Shown one piece after another: positions 17,822 through 26,348 of a DNA stretch of 55,286 bases. Below the pieces are notes generated by a model that saw only the letters and a program-made list of their open reading frames with translations, did no database searches and had not been told where the DNA came from. The number at the start of each line of letters is the position of its first letter. Position 1 is the stretch's first letter. A program made the position numbers and the translations under genes. This DNA is from a virus: positions 1 through 55,286 of IMG/VR virus record IMGVR_UViG_3300013099_000024; one strand, given 5' to 3'.

Positions 17822-19438
17822 ATGCCTAACGATGAATATGGCTACTATGTAGGTCAATACACCGATGAATTTGGATATGCTGCAATCAATGGACTAAATG
17901 AGTTTGGTTTCTACTCTGGGGTATTGCAGAAAATCCTCGGTGAACAGCTGATTGTTAGTGATACCATGTTACGATCGGCATCATCATCATACACTGAACT
18001 TCTCACTTTTTCCGATACTCCCATGCGTAATGTACAACGTGCATCTATTGATACACTCTCATTTGTTGACAACTATACTCGTCAGCCTATCGGTCTTTAC
18101 GCCGATACTATCATTCTGTCTGAACTGTTATCGCGGATCGGCTCACATCTAGTGACTGAATCTCCTACCGTCACGGATACCACAACACGGAATGCTGCGC
18201 GAACTTTTAGTGACTTCTTTACAGTCGACGACATCGCAGCCAAGATGTCCACGTGCATGCAGACTGATATGATTACCATTCAGGACAGCTTCTGGCGTTC
18301 TGGTAAGCATGTCATAGAGCAGATAGTTAGCATTGTTGATTCGACCGCTAGGACAATGGCGAGAATGTTTAGCGAGTTTGTCACAACAATCGATACAAAA
18401 ATCCGAAATGTTACATCAACGTTGGTTGAAGTGATAGGACTTTCTGACGTAAATATACGTGGCAAACTTGTGTCACTAGCAGAAGCAATCAACATAACTG
18501 ATGCATTACGACATGCTGCTACAGTTGTACGTTCGGAGGTAGCGGATGTTGTAGATACAACAATGCGTCGTGGATTACATTGGTTACAGGAAATGCTATC
18601 GATTGCAGATGCTCGCATAGTAGCACGAGTATTGCAAGATGGCGTGACGTTAACGGATGTATTGTTCAGACAGTCATGGATACGGCTGGTGGAGATGATG
18701 AGAACAATAGATCAGCAGCTAAGCAGAGCGTATGCTGCACTGAAAGATGCGTTGAGGACAGATGACGAATCATTGAAGATTGCCGAATACAGCAGGAAGG
18801 AATCGGTTATGTTTGTCGATCGTGGTCAGCGTGATATAACAACGAGTAAGGTGGATGTTGTACAGGTTGTGGATGTACGTTCAACAGGAGCCTATAGAAT
18901 GGTTGATGAAAGGGTTGGTGTAGTAGATGTACTGAGAGAGTTTGTGGGAAGGTTGACAGCGGAATTGTTAGGTATTGTGGAAGCCGTTGCCAAGCGATTG
19001 AGCATGATACGTGAGGAGACGACGTTGCCTACGGATGTGCGATATGCGAATGTAAAACGTAGTGTGAGCGAAGATGTAGGTGTTTCAGATTCATTGAGAC
19101 ATATCGTCGGAAAGTTATCCGTAGAGCTGTGCAAAATTGGTGACTTAACATCAAGATGGTTGAGGACAGTGTATGAAGAGATTATGATAATTGTTGAAAA
19201 ACGAGTTGCAAATGTTAAACGTAGGCTCAACGAGGTTACACGAGTGTTTGGAACTGTAGCATCGTTATTGGGACAGTATGTACGGTTAATGTTGGAGTCA
19301 TTGACTATTGAAGATAAACTAGATAAGGCAATGACAAGGTTAACGGACGAAACAATAGGTATAAAAGACACCATAACTCGACATGTTAAGTTAATCTACC
19401 GCTACATATACAGTCGGTTACGGAATTGGAGGGGATAG
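17822..19438 (+). CDS. Tail fibre-like protein made of about 27 eighteen-residue repeats
   Basis: A 538-residue protein, ATG 17822 behind AAGGTGATATT. After a short aromatic start (DEYGYYVGQYTDEFGY) nearly all of it is a degenerate 18-residue repeat: (S/T/V)D-x-x-x-R-x5-hydrophobic-x-E-x-hydrophobic-x-hydrophobic, for example SDTMLRSASSSYTELLTF. The regular D, R and E positions suggest a fibrous coil or beta-solenoid. Together with the DUF2341 gene upstream it probably forms the tail fibre. Confidence 0.6.
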   Translation: MPNDEYGYYVGQYTDEFGYAAINGLNEFGFYSGVLQKILGEQLIVSDTMLRSASSSYTELLTFSDTPMRNVQRASIDTLSFVDNYTRQPIGLYADTIILSELLSRIGSHLVTESPTVTDTTTRNAARTFSDFFTVDDIAAKMSTCMQTDMITIQDSFWRSGKHVIEQIVSIVDSTARTMARMFSEFVTTIDTKIRNVTSTLVEVIGLSDVNIRGKLVSLAEAINITDALRHAATVVRSEVADVVDTTMRRGLHWLQEMLSIADARIVARVLQDGVTLTDVLFRQSWIRLVEMMRTIDQQLSRAYAALKDALRTDDESLKIAEYSRKESVMFVDRGQRDITTSKVDVVQVVDVRSTGAYRMVDERVGVVDVLREFVGRLTAELLGIVEAVAKRLSMIREETTLPTDVRYANVKRSVSEDVGVSDSLRHIVGKLSVELCKIGDLTSRWLRTVYEEIMIIVEKRVANVKRRLNEVTRVFGTVASLLGQYVRLMLESLTIEDKLDKAMTRLTDETIGIKDTITRHVKLIYRYIYSRLRNWRG

Positions 19439-19439
19439 T

Positions 19440-19739
19440 ATGTTGAAGATACGGAAGGGAACAACGGTGCAAGTACAAGTGGAAATTTTGTCAGATGATG
19501 ACCAGCCGGTGCCCTTAGTAGATGTGGCTCAAGTTGTGTTGAAACTTCTTGATCCAGAAACAAAAGAGGTTTTGCATATGGTTGACTGCCACGTAGTGGA
19601 TGAAGCACACGGTATCGTGGAATTTGATCCTGGAGTTATTCGAGAAGGAGTATATGAGAGGAAGTTCGAGATTACTTTCGTGGATGGTTCAGTATTGGTG
19701 ATACCGAATGCTAAACAAGAGTATGTGATGATTTGGTAA
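19440..19739 (+). CDS. Baseplate (BppU N-terminal-like) protein
   Basis: A 99-residue beta-sandwich protein, ATG 19440 one base after the fibre stop, behind GGAGGGGATA. The run IRKGTTVQVQVEIL, QVVLKLLDPETKEVL, GIVEFDPG, EGVYERKFEI and DGSVLVIPN matches the small N-terminal domain of baseplate upper proteins (Ig-like; known in lactococcal phages as the attachment domain). Likely links the fibre to the baseplate. Confidence 0.5.
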   Translation: MLKIRKGTTVQVQVEILSDDDQPVPLVDVAQVVLKLLDPETKEVLHMVDCHVVDEAHGIVEFDPGVIREGVYERKFEITFVDGSVLVIPNAKQEYVMIW

Positions 19740-19771
19740 GATGCATACTACTTCAACAAGGAGGTGATGAT

Positions 19772-20143
19772 ATGGAGATGATAGTATGGACTTATTGTGC
19801 GGCTATAATTGGAATCCTTATATACTGTGGCATCGATCTATGGAGCGAACGTAAGCAGATCAGCAATATGATTGGAGCTCTACTGCTCATAGTGCTAGGT
19901 GTGACGTTCATTCTGATGGCTGCAGAACTGTGGATGCAAGTAGTGATTCAATATGTAGCGATAGGAGGGCAGCAGTATATTGCGATATTAACGGAGGATT
20001 TCAGTAAGATACTTGGAGCTATCGGCTTGGGAACGGCTGGTATGGCGATAATAACGGGTGGATTTGGTTTGATTTCGGGAGGTAAATATGAATTACGCGT
20101 AAGTAGTACTGAGCCTGTACAGGGTGTGGAGATTAAGCGTTAA
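19772..20143 (+). CDS. Holin-like membrane protein
   Basis: A 123-residue protein; ATG 19772 is used because AAGGAGGTGATGAT stands immediately before it, though the frame is open from 19733. Three predicted membrane segments: about 4-22, 34-56 and 90-110, with short loops and a charged tail. End-of-tail-operon position and size fit a holin, but no lysis enzyme was recognised beside it, so a structural membrane role is also possible. Confidence 0.5.
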   Translation: MEMIVWTYCAAIIGILIYCGIDLWSERKQISNMIGALLLIVLGVTFILMAAELWMQVVIQYVAIGGQQYIAILTEDFSKILGAIGLGTAGMAIITGGFGLISGGKYELRVSSTEPVQGVEIKR

Positions 20144-20147
20144 GTTT

Positions 20148-20167
20148 GGTCTATTTTTCTTTTCTTC
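20148..20167 (+). terminator. T-rich archaeal-type terminator
   Basis: TCTATTTTTCTTTTCTTC between the holin-like gene and the next ATG, without a stem-loop, as for archaeal U-tract termination. It would end most late transcripts and leave the last three genes at lower level or on their own promoter. Confidence 0.4.
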
Positions 20168-20413
20168 ATGGAGGAGGAAATCATTTTCTGTAGGAGTGAT
20201 GGACATTACTATTTCTGTTTTGCGCGCTACAATCAATATGGTCGTATTATGATTGGTGAGCAAGTAGACGAGGACAATATTGACATGGTGTACTTTGATT
20301 TAAATCCAATGGATCTCATTGCGTTGGGAGTGTTGATGATAGAAATTGGGAAGGAGATTGTGAGAGATAGGAGGTTATTGGTAAGGGAGGTTGATAGCAG
20401 AGAGGTGATCTGA
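20168..20413 (+). CDS. Small unknown protein
   Basis: An 81-residue acidic protein with an aromatic N terminus (DGHYYFCFARYNQYGRIMIG) and a helix ending. ATG 20168 has no upstream SD and follows a T tract directly, so it may be read from a leaderless message. Its last base overlaps the phosphoesterase ATG. Not recognised. Confidence 0.5.
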   Translation: MEEEIIFCRSDGHYYFCFARYNQYGRIMIGEQVDEDNIDMVYFDLNPMDLIALGVLMIEIGKEIVRDRRLLVREVDSREVI

Positions 20414-21159
20414 TGGATTTTGTAGTGATGATTAGTGATACGCATGTAGGAAGGAGAACGCTGTGTTACGATGTGCAGCGATTTCGTGTGAGGATGAGGA
20501 AGTTGGTGATGAAAGTCAGGAAGCTGGATCAGGTTGCTGATGCCATGTATGTCTTTCTGTTGGGTGATATTGTTGATGGCGAAAATGTGTATCGTGGACA
20601 GCCGTATGAACAGGAGGCAGCGGTAGGAAAGATGATAGAAGTGGCATATGGGGCGCTAAAGGATTGGGACAATTTTGTGGATGGCATCTGGTGTGTTCCC
20701 GGGAATCATGGAAGGGTAGGGAGGCAAAATAGTGCGGAGGCCAACTGGGATCGAATGCTGTATAGGATGATGCAGGAAGGATTTGAGGTACCAGTACATG
20801 TGGCAGACGATTGGTATTTGGTAGCGAACATTAGAGGGTGGAAGTTCCTGTTAGTGCATGGCGACAACATCCGCATGTGGCAGCAGATACCGTTTTATGG
20901 GATTCATAGGATGGTGTTGAGATGGAAGGGAGGAGGGATCGAGGAAGACTTTGATGTGGTCTGCATGGGACACTTTCATACGGCTGCAGACTTCTGGGTG
21001 AACAATGTGAGGGTGCTGATGAATGGCACGATGCTATGTGGTGATGGATATTCGATGCGAATGGGACTTAGGCCTACGAATGTGTTTTGGTTGATAGGCG
21101 TCGACTCCAAGTCTGGAGTTTCGTGGCAGAAGCAGATGTGGGTTGGACCACATGCATAG
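20413..21159 (+). CDS. Calcineurin-like metallophosphoesterase
   Basis: A 248-residue protein with the full dimetal motif series: SDTHVG (8-13), GDIVDG (about 51), GNHG (about 95), VHGD (about 152) and GHFH (about 183). The family cleaves phosphodiesters or phosphomonoesters of nucleic acids, nucleotides or proteins. SD GAGGTGATCTG. Viral substrates unknown; a nuclease role in DNA processing (SbcD/Mre11-like family) or defence evasion is possible. Confidence 0.75.
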   Translation: MDFVVMISDTHVGRRTLCYDVQRFRVRMRKLVMKVRKLDQVADAMYVFLLGDIVDGENVYRGQPYEQEAAVGKMIEVAYGALKDWDNFVDGIWCVPGNHGRVGRQNSAEANWDRMLYRMMQEGFEVPVHVADDWYLVANIRGWKFLLVHGDNIRMWQQIPFYGIHRMVLRWKGGGIEEDFDVVCMGHFHTAADFWVNNVRVLMNGTMLCGDGYSMRMGLRPTNVFWLIGVDSKSGVSWQKQMWVGPHA

Positions 21160-21209
21160 ACGTGCATGCAATTACCATTTGCCAAATGCTTATAGGAGGT
21201 TTGATACAT

Positions 21210-21494
21210 ATGGGAGGTGACATCGGAGAACGAGTTGCGGTGTTGGAAGCAAAGATTGGGATGATGGAGAGTATGATGCGAGAGATGAAGGAGGACATCA
21301 GGTGGATCAGGGAGAATATGGCAAAGAGGGATGAGATGGTGAGGTTGTCACAGAGGGTGAATGGAATAAGTCAGGATGTAGCAGAAAATAGGGGAATGAG
21401 GGATTATGTAAAAATCATCATCCAGTGGCTAATACAAGGGGGTGTCATGGGAGGTTGTGTGGTTGTGATAGTGAAGATGGTTTTAGGTATATAG
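21210..21494 (+). CDS. Coiled-coil plus membrane-anchor protein (XhlA-like)
   Basis: A 94-residue protein; ATG 21210 is placed by TAGGAGGTTTGATAC upstream. Residues 5-65 form a coiled coil (RVAVLEAKIGMMESMMREMK...), residues 70-92 one membrane helix. This is the plan of XhlA/hemolysin-type phage lysis accessory proteins. Its 3' end overlaps the convergent MCM-like gene by 50 bases, so the two transcription units collide here. Confidence 0.55.
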   Translation: MGGDIGERVAVLEAKIGMMESMMREMKEDIRWIRENMAKRDEMVRLSQRVNGISQDVAENRGMRDYVKIIIQWLIQGGVMGGCVVVIVKMVLGI

Positions 21495-22605
21495 TGCCAC
21501 CTTTGACCATAATAAGGCCATTTTTGCGCATGTTGTCAAGGATGCTGCCAACCTTGCGGATGTCGAGACCCAGCATGATGCATTCTTCCATGAGGCGTTG
21601 GCGTTCGATGGATCCGCCGAAAGATTTGATGATAGCTGCAAGTTGTGAGGCTTCGGCATCAAGCATGATTTGGCGGCGCCACTGGAGTTCGAGGTTAATC
21701 AACCGACGGAGTTCGAGGTCGTTGAGGTCGATGTAGACTTTTTTCTCGGGGCCATAGGCTGCGAGGTGGTAGCCAATAAGTAGGCGATCGAAGTATGTGC
21801 CTTCGAATGGGAAGAGGCCAAGGCGTTGGTATTCGCGGAGAATGCTGTCGGAGAAGTCGACCTGGCGGATAGTTTTGATGTCCTTGATGAATTGGCGAAT
21901 ACGATTGCGGAGTTTGTCGAGTTCGGAGGTATTTGGTTTGATGTTTTTGGATTTCCACCAAGCCTCCATGAGTTCGTCGGCTTCGTTGTGAGTAGGAAAG
22001 AAGGCAAGATAGATGAATCGGCGACCCATACCTGAGGTGAGATCGAAGCGTGCTGGCTGGACTCCCGCCCAGAGGGTGAGTTGGGTTTCGTATTCGATTT
22101 TGCCTGCGCCAAGACGTTTGCAGACGAGGCCGTGGTCGAGTGCGGCGAGAAGTTGGGTGTCTAATAAGGTGGAGTGTTGTTGTTGAAGTGCTTTGATGAT
22201 GGCGGAAAATTCGTCAATTCCGAGGATGCCGTCGGAGTAGATTTTGGCGGCACCATCGATGACGAGGATTTCGCCCATTTCTTGGCGAATGGTTCCGACA
22301 AAGCCCGCCTCTGTTATGGTCAGTTCGAAGCCATAATTTAGTCCTGTTCCTCGGAATATGGCGTATTTTCCTTGGAGAAATTGCTTCATGTAAAACGACT
22401 TACTCCATCCTGCAGGAGCTACGAAAAGGATATGCATCCTGAGACTTGGAATTTCACGCGCCTCAAAATACACCTCATGTTTGCGATTATGAAGGTTGAA
22501 AAAATGACACGCAAAACTACACACATAAAATGGACCAAACGTCTCATACTTATACACATGCCTCGCCTTCAACTCCTCCAAGATTGGCTCATAGATATCT
22601 ACCAC
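21445..22605 (-). CDS. MCM-like AAA+ ATPase (replicative helicase candidate)
   Basis: A 386-residue protein, GTG 22605 behind AGGAGGTGAGTGA. P-loop-like APAGWSKSF (about 63) has the MCM signature G-x-x-K/S-K-S rather than GxxGxGK. Walker B is LGIDEFSAI (about 128) and the arginine-finger-like SGMGRRFIYLAFFP (about 196) equals the MCM LSRFDL region. The last 60 residues form a winged helix. Much shorter than cellular MCM and without its N-terminal DNA-binding part. First in a cluster with nuclease, primase and polymerase, so a viral helicase is likely. Confidence 0.6.
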   Translation of the reverse strand: MVDIYEPILEELKARHVYKYETFGPFYVCSFACHFFNLHNRKHEVYFEAREIPSLRMHILFVAPAGWSKSFYMKQFLQGKYAIFRGTGLNYGFELTITEAGFVGTIRQEMGEILVIDGAAKIYSDGILGIDEFSAIIKALQQQHSTLLDTQLLAALDHGLVCKRLGAGKIEYETQLTLWAGVQPARFDLTSGMGRRFIYLAFFPTHNEADELMEAWWKSKNIKPNTSELDKLRNRIRQFIKDIKTIRQVDFSDSILREYQRLGLFPFEGTYFDRLLIGYHLAAYGPEKKVYIDLNDLELRRLINLELQWRRQIMLDAEASQLAAIIKSFGGSIERQRLMEECIMLGLDIRKVGSILDNMRKNGLIMVKGGTIYLKPSSLSQPHNLP

Positions 22606-22609
22606 TCAC

Positions 22610-23257
22610 TCACCTCCTGAAGTCTGTGTTTAAGACCTCCTTAATCCTGTTTGCCTTCCTCTCCCCAATCCCATACACTTGGCGTAATGTCTTCTCGGAG
22701 GCCAAACCTATGCCTACCAGCGACCCACAACGATCGAGGAGATCATCCAACTGCCAAGTCGTGATGCCTAACAATCTGGCCGCCAAAACCTTGGGATCTC
22801 GCCTGCGTGGTTGCAGCCATTTGCCTTCTTCGACCTTCTTGAGGACTTTCACCAAAACCATCATAGCCTCCTGATCAGTAGGCACCCAGATGACATTCGC
22901 ACCCATGCGAGTCACCAGGCTACTGATGGCGCCGATGGCTACGTAGGGATCACCGTGGATGTTCAACTGGTCGTAAACTTCCTTCGCCTCCTGGATGCTG
23001 CCGTGGATGAGGATGAATGGAATCTTGTCCTCCACATCGGCTTGCAGACAGATGCCTTCCTGCTGGCGTTCGTAGCGCTTGTCGAAGATGGATGAGAGAA
23101 GGTCAAAAATTGACTTCCGTTCGACGATAGCTTTGGATGTCATATAATCGCCGAACTTCAGCGGTTGGATATTGACCTCAAAGCCCTCGTGCTTGGCTAA
23201 CCGTTGGATGGCATCCTTCCAAACCTGTGGTTCGCGACTATCGATGATGAGCTTCAT
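22610..23257 (-). CDS. XPF/ERCC4-type structure-specific nuclease
   Basis: A 215-residue protein starting MKLIIDSREP at ATG 23257, which overlaps the stop of the zinc micro-protein upstream. The ERCC4 nuclease motif is complete: DSREP (6-10), GDY (about 36), and VERKSIFDLLSSI followed by RYERQ (about 45-65, the ERKxxxD core). Residues about 150-215 form a tandem helix-hairpin-helix (LLGITTWQLDDLL ... VYGIGERKANRI). This is the archaeal XPF short form without helicase. It would cut forks or flaps during replication and recombination. Confidence 0.8.
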   Translation of the reverse strand: MKLIIDSREPQVWKDAIQRLAKHEGFEVNIQPLKFGDYMTSKAIVERKSIFDLLSSIFDKRYERQQEGICLQADVEDKIPFILIHGSIQEAKEVYDQLNIHGDPYVAIGAISSLVTRMGANVIWVPTDQEAMMVLVKVLKKVEEGKWLQPRRRDPKVLAARLLGITTWQLDDLLDRCGSLVGIGLASEKTLRQVYGIGERKANRIKEVLNTDFRR

Positions 23258-23364
23258 TCCTTCAACCCCGCACATTTGGGACAGACCAGTTTCCAGCCGC
23301 CATACTTCTTGGTCCAGATCCATTGGGAGGACTTTCGCCCACAGACTTGGCAGGTAATCGTCAT
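23254..23364 (-). CDS. 36-residue zinc-ribbon micro-protein
   Basis: ATG 23364 overlaps the stop of the primase-like gene and its stop overlaps the nuclease ATG (both ATGA). The sequence is a minimal zinc ribbon, CQVCG ... CPKC, with WIWTKKYGGWKL between. SD AAAGGTGATAAACC. It is short but coupled on both sides, with a recognisable fold. Confidence 0.65.
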   Translation of the reverse strand: MTITCQVCGRKSSQWIWTKKYGGWKLVCPKCAGLKE

Positions 23365-24101
23365 GGTTTATCACCTTTCACAAAGTATCCTCCTTGCATT
23401 GATCCAGGAACAGGCGTTTGCGCTTGATCGTAGTGCACTTCGACATGAGGCAACCGTAGCTCTTCTCTCTTATCGTCATGCATCCAGATGATCGATCGCT
23501 TCTTCCTATCGAAATAGAACCTTGCCCCTGGGTTCTCGTTGTTTATGATTATATGATAGCCTCCTCTCGTTTCTGTGATCCATAGTACATCTGATTCTAG
23601 GCAATTGACTACTTGCTGTAAGACATCCTGGTCCTTCACATCTATATCCACCAAGTACACTGGTTTCCTTGTCCTACTGCGACAAATACATGAGAACCAA
23701 TGTCGATCCAAATTCTTAAACTTCTGTGCCACAGTTGTACTCTGCTTTACAAACATTGCTTCAACCAGGCTCTCAGCTATCAACTTCTCGTATGCCTTCA
23801 ACACTGACTTTGGATGGAGATCCACATATAATGTCATCGCCTTTGCGGGGATAGGTTTTCCTGTCTTGTAGTCCACATAGATGTTCTTCACATATCCTAA
23901 CCTCTTTAGTCTACGCCAGACATACGAGAAATCATCGTGCTTCAATATCTCATATGCCAGCAACTCCTCGCTCCTCGAGATGTTGGCATACTTCTTCCTC
24001 GCAACGATAACTGCCGTAAGAACCTCATCACCAGTCAACCTTGGCCAGACTGCCTTGTAGAACTTCCTAAACACTGACTTCCCTTTCTCAGTCAGTAACA
24101 T
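23361..24101 (-). CDS. Archaeo-eukaryotic primase (AEP)-like protein
   Basis: A 246-residue protein; ATG 24101 is chosen for GAGGTG six bases upstream. The C-terminal half has the three AEP landmarks in order: VDIDV (D-x-D, about 160), GGYHIII (s-x-H motif, about 185), and VEVHYDQ followed by PVPGSMQGG (about 225). The N-terminal 120 residues are helical with a winged-helix look. Probably makes primers for the nearby family B polymerase. Assignment is by motif spacing only; an RNA-ligase or other Rossmann-like domain cannot be excluded. Confidence 0.5.
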   Translation of the reverse strand: MLLTEKGKSVFRKFYKAVWPRLTGDEVLTAVIVARKKYANISRSEELLAYEILKHDDFSYVWRRLKRLGYVKNIYVDYKTGKPIPAKAMTLYVDLHPKSVLKAYEKLIAESLVEAMFVKQSTTVAQKFKNLDRHWFSCICRSRTRKPVYLVDIDVKDQDVLQQVVNCLESDVLWITETRGGYHIIINNENPGARFYFDRKKRSIIWMHDDKREELRLPHVEVHYDQAQTPVPGSMQGGYFVKGDKP

Positions 24102-24106
24102 TAGCA

Positions 24107-24895
24107 TCACCTCAATTCCTTTCCACGCCATGCCACTGCCACCACATTATGCTCATGAATGCTCTCCTCATGCTCAGCTACAATCACCCAGTCATCGATC
24201 CAACTCCACTCATTTACTACCTTCACTGCCTTTCTTGCGACATCCTCTACAAACATCGGATGATCTTCTGCCTGTTGACACCAATATAGTTCTTCTACCC
24301 TCTTCATCTCGGCCCATGGCATCAACTTCAGTTCGTCCACCAAATCAGTAATCATCCACGAAGTATACTGAGGGAGCGATTCATTGAACTCACTCAACCG
24401 CACAGTAATCGTCATCCGACTGCGTTGCATGTGTGGAATACCTCTTCCTGTAGCTCTCACCATCTCCAGACTACACGGACATACGCTGGCATATGGTAGG
24501 GTAAACGTCAGATACCATCTACAGTTGTCCTGGAAACGGCGGCCTTCGAGAACAAAATTCACAGTGAAACGTGGACCAACGGCATAGTCGATGATATAGG
24601 ACCATTTGCACTTCCAGTAGGTATTGCTGCTATCATGAGTGGAGGCTAATTCCTCAAGGAAGTTATCGTCGCACGCAATTTCCTCACCTTCCCAGTCGAG
24701 AAGGACGCCTGCCAATCGACTCATATGAATGCCCTTTCGATCGGTGAGACTGACATAGGCAGATTGCCTAGTGATCACAGGAGCTCCATCCCACGTGCGT
24801 CTGACGTTGAGTCCACGGATGCCGACCTTTTGGAGAGAAATGCCGCTGTCGTCCGATTGGCTTGCGTAGTCAGGCAGAAACTTTACCGATGACAA
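24107..24895 (-). CDS. folE2: GTP cyclohydrolase I, type IB
   Basis: A 262-residue protein, TTG 24895 start set by GGAGGTGATAGTC. Family signs: KVGIRGLNVRRTWDG near the start, then VSLTDRKGIHMSRL, a zinc/catalytic YASVCPCSLEM (about 140-150) and GIPHMQRS. The family turns GTP into dihydroneopterin triphosphate, first step of the 7-deazaguanine pathway. It is followed on the same message by the replication genes and preceded by queE and queD. Confidence 0.85.
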   Translation of the reverse strand: MSSVKFLPDYASQSDDSGISLQKVGIRGLNVRRTWDGAPVITRQSAYVSLTDRKGIHMSRLAGVLLDWEGEEIACDDNFLEELASTHDSSNTYWKCKWSYIIDYAVGPRFTVNFVLEGRRFQDNCRWYLTFTLPYASVCPCSLEMVRATGRGIPHMQRSRMTITVRLSEFNESLPQYTSWMITDLVDELKLMPWAEMKRVEELYWCQQAEDHPMFVEDVARKAVKVVNEWSWIDDWVIVAEHEESIHEHNVVAVAWRGKELR

Positions 24896-24900
24896 GACTA

Positions 24901-25563
24901 TCACCTCCAACCTGCTGTGATATGCAACCTTGGTGAAATTCTCGTCTGCACTATCCCATTCTCCCACATCCACTGGCGGATACCTTCCAAACTTTTCGCA
25001 ATCTCCTCAACCGTCGTGCCTTGCGGCATGAGATACACATTCGGACTATCGATCAACTCCAAATATGGTTCCAACGTATCCATCGAATACCTTCCAATTC
25101 CCCATCGTTCTCCATCCGACACAATCTTGACAAACAACTTCCTCTTATGCTTCCCTCTCCTCACCTTCTTCAACCACCACTCGAGATCTCCCAGCCTCTT
25201 CGGTGACACCACAATGCGGCTAAACAACCCAAAATCAAACCTCTTCACCGTTCCATTCGTCTCCAACCCAACATACTCCGACCAGTCCCATTGCCACCAA
25301 CGAACTAACAACTCTCTCAACTCCTTCCACTGTAACAATGGCTCACCACCCGTGACGATGAGATGAGGATTCGCATAGTCCCATAGTTGGCGGAGTATTT
25401 CATCAACAGACATAGTCGGATGACGACTAGAGTTAGACCACGCGTGTTTGGAGTCACATTGTTCACAACCAAGATTGCAGCCCCTTAACCTAAGGAAAAC
25501 TGCCCTCAGCCCGATGTCAGGTCCCTCCCCCTGAATACTTTCGTATATCTCGGTAACTTTCAT
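24901..25563 (-). CDS. queE: 7-carboxy-7-deazaguanine synthase (radical SAM)
   Basis: A 220-residue protein starting MKVTEIYESIQGEG (ATG 25563, SD GAGGTGATAGGC). Iron-sulfur motif GCNLGCEQC (C-x3-C-x2-C, about 33-40) and VTGGEPLLQW are the QueE core. NGT and SPKR follow as expected. It makes CDG from the QueD product. It lies between folE2 and queD, and a T6 run sits just before its SD. Confidence 0.9.
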   Translation of the reverse strand: MKVTEIYESIQGEGPDIGLRAVFLRLRGCNLGCEQCDSKHAWSNSSRHPTMSVDEILRQLWDYANPHLIVTGGEPLLQWKELRELLVRWWQWDWSEYVGLETNGTVKRFDFGLFSRIVVSPKRLGDLEWWLKKVRRGKHKRKLFVKIVSDGERWGIGRYSMDTLEPYLELIDSPNVYLMPQGTTVEEIAKSLEGIRQWMWENGIVQTRISPRLHITAGWR

Positions 25564-25585
25564 GCCTATCACCTCAAAAAATAGG
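25564..25585 (-). terminator. T-run between queD and queE
   Basis: On the minus strand CCTATTTTTTGAGGTG: T6 (25581-25576) followed at once by the SD of queE. The same 16-base string occurs before the third QueC-like gene. It could be an archaeal U-tract terminator or a partial one that lowers queE. Confidence 0.35.
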
Positions 25586-25591
25586 AAGACA

Positions 25592-25987
25592 CTATGGACC
25601 ATCTACTGGAATGGAATACGTCGCTGACTGCTTCTCGGACTCCCAGATGGTGACTTTTATGTAAGAGATCTGTTTGCCTGCAACATTAATCACTCTGTCT
25701 GCTATCCACTTTGCTATGCACTCACAGGTGGGGTCTGATTGAAATCCTATGACAGAATCCAATACCTCAAACAGAGGGTCGGATACATTTAGCAATGTCT
25801 TGTGATCCAACTGTTGGATGATCTCTTTGATACATCCAAAATCCACTACCATTCCTGTCTGCTTGTCTGGAACCCCTTCTAACTCGACTCTCACCTTCCA
25901 CGTATGTCCATGCAGATTTCTACACTTCCCGGGATGCTTCATCAACCTATGTGCAGCCGCGAACGAATCCTCAACAACTAGTCTCAT
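25592..25987 (-). CDS. queD: 6-carboxytetrahydropterin synthase
   Basis: A 131-residue protein, ATG 25987 with GGGGGTGAT five bases upstream. Zinc and catalytic landmarks of the PTPS/QueD family are present: AAHRL (12-16), CRNLHGHTW (24-32), MVVDFG (about 50), LDHKTLLN (about 62), PTCECIA (about 85) and KVTIWES (about 112). Converts the FolE2 product to CPH4. Part of the 7-deazaguanine block. Confidence 0.9.
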   Translation of the reverse strand: MRLVVEDSFAAAHRLMKHPGKCRNLHGHTWKVRVELEGVPDKQTGMVVDFGCIKEIIQQLDHKTLLNVSDPLFEVLDSVIGFQSDPTCECIAKWIADRVINVAGKQISYIKVTIWESEKQSATYSIPVDGP

Positions 25988-26071
25988 CCTCAATCACCCC
26001 CGAACGGTTTGTGATACACATTACTACTATCTGACCATAGCAATCGACTACAGGAATCATCTACTATCACC

Positions 26072-26251
26072 TCACAATAATACCTTAATCTCCACGCTAT
26101 ACACCTCGGCCTTCTCTCCCGTCTTATAGATGTGCAACAACTCAATGCCATCTACTGTTACGTCAAACTTGTCCTCGAACTCTCGCAGCATTCTGAGGAT
26201 TTCTCCTTCCAACCATTGCTTATACTCCCTCAACTCCTCTACAGATGGCAT
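26072..26251 (-). CDS. Small unknown protein
   Basis: A 59-residue protein, ATG 26251 behind CAGGGTGGTTGAT. One long acidic helix (VEELREYKQWLEGEILRML) then two strands (VTVDGIELLHI, VYSVEIKVLL), the build of a small dimerising alpha/beta protein. Overlaps the upstream single-membrane-span ORF. Not recognised. Confidence 0.5.
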   Translation of the reverse strand: MPSVEELREYKQWLEGEILRMLREFEDKFDVTVDGIELLHIYKTGEKAEVYSVEIKVLL

Positions 26252-26346
26252 ATCAACCACCCTGATAGGAGGCCTAACACCCATCCGACTATCAGACTGT
26301 AAACAAATTCCCAATCATGTCCTCCCTCAAAGACAGCTTGCGACAT
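26239..26346 (-). CDS. 35-residue single-span membrane micro-protein
   Basis: ATG 26346 lies just after the ribonucleotide reductase stop. Residues 14-33 (FVYSLIVGWVLGLLSGWLIC) would span a membrane. SD is weak (TTGAGG directly before ATG). Supported by tight packing with its neighbours only. Confidence 0.35.
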   Translation of the reverse strand: MSQAVFEGGHDWEFVYSLIVGWVLGLLSGWLICHL

Positions 26347-26348
26347 CC

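Noticed and set aside
19772-21494. Endolysin
   Set aside because: No amidase, lysozyme, pseudomurein or peptidase motif found among the late genes; the phosphoesterase motifs belong to the calcineurin family.
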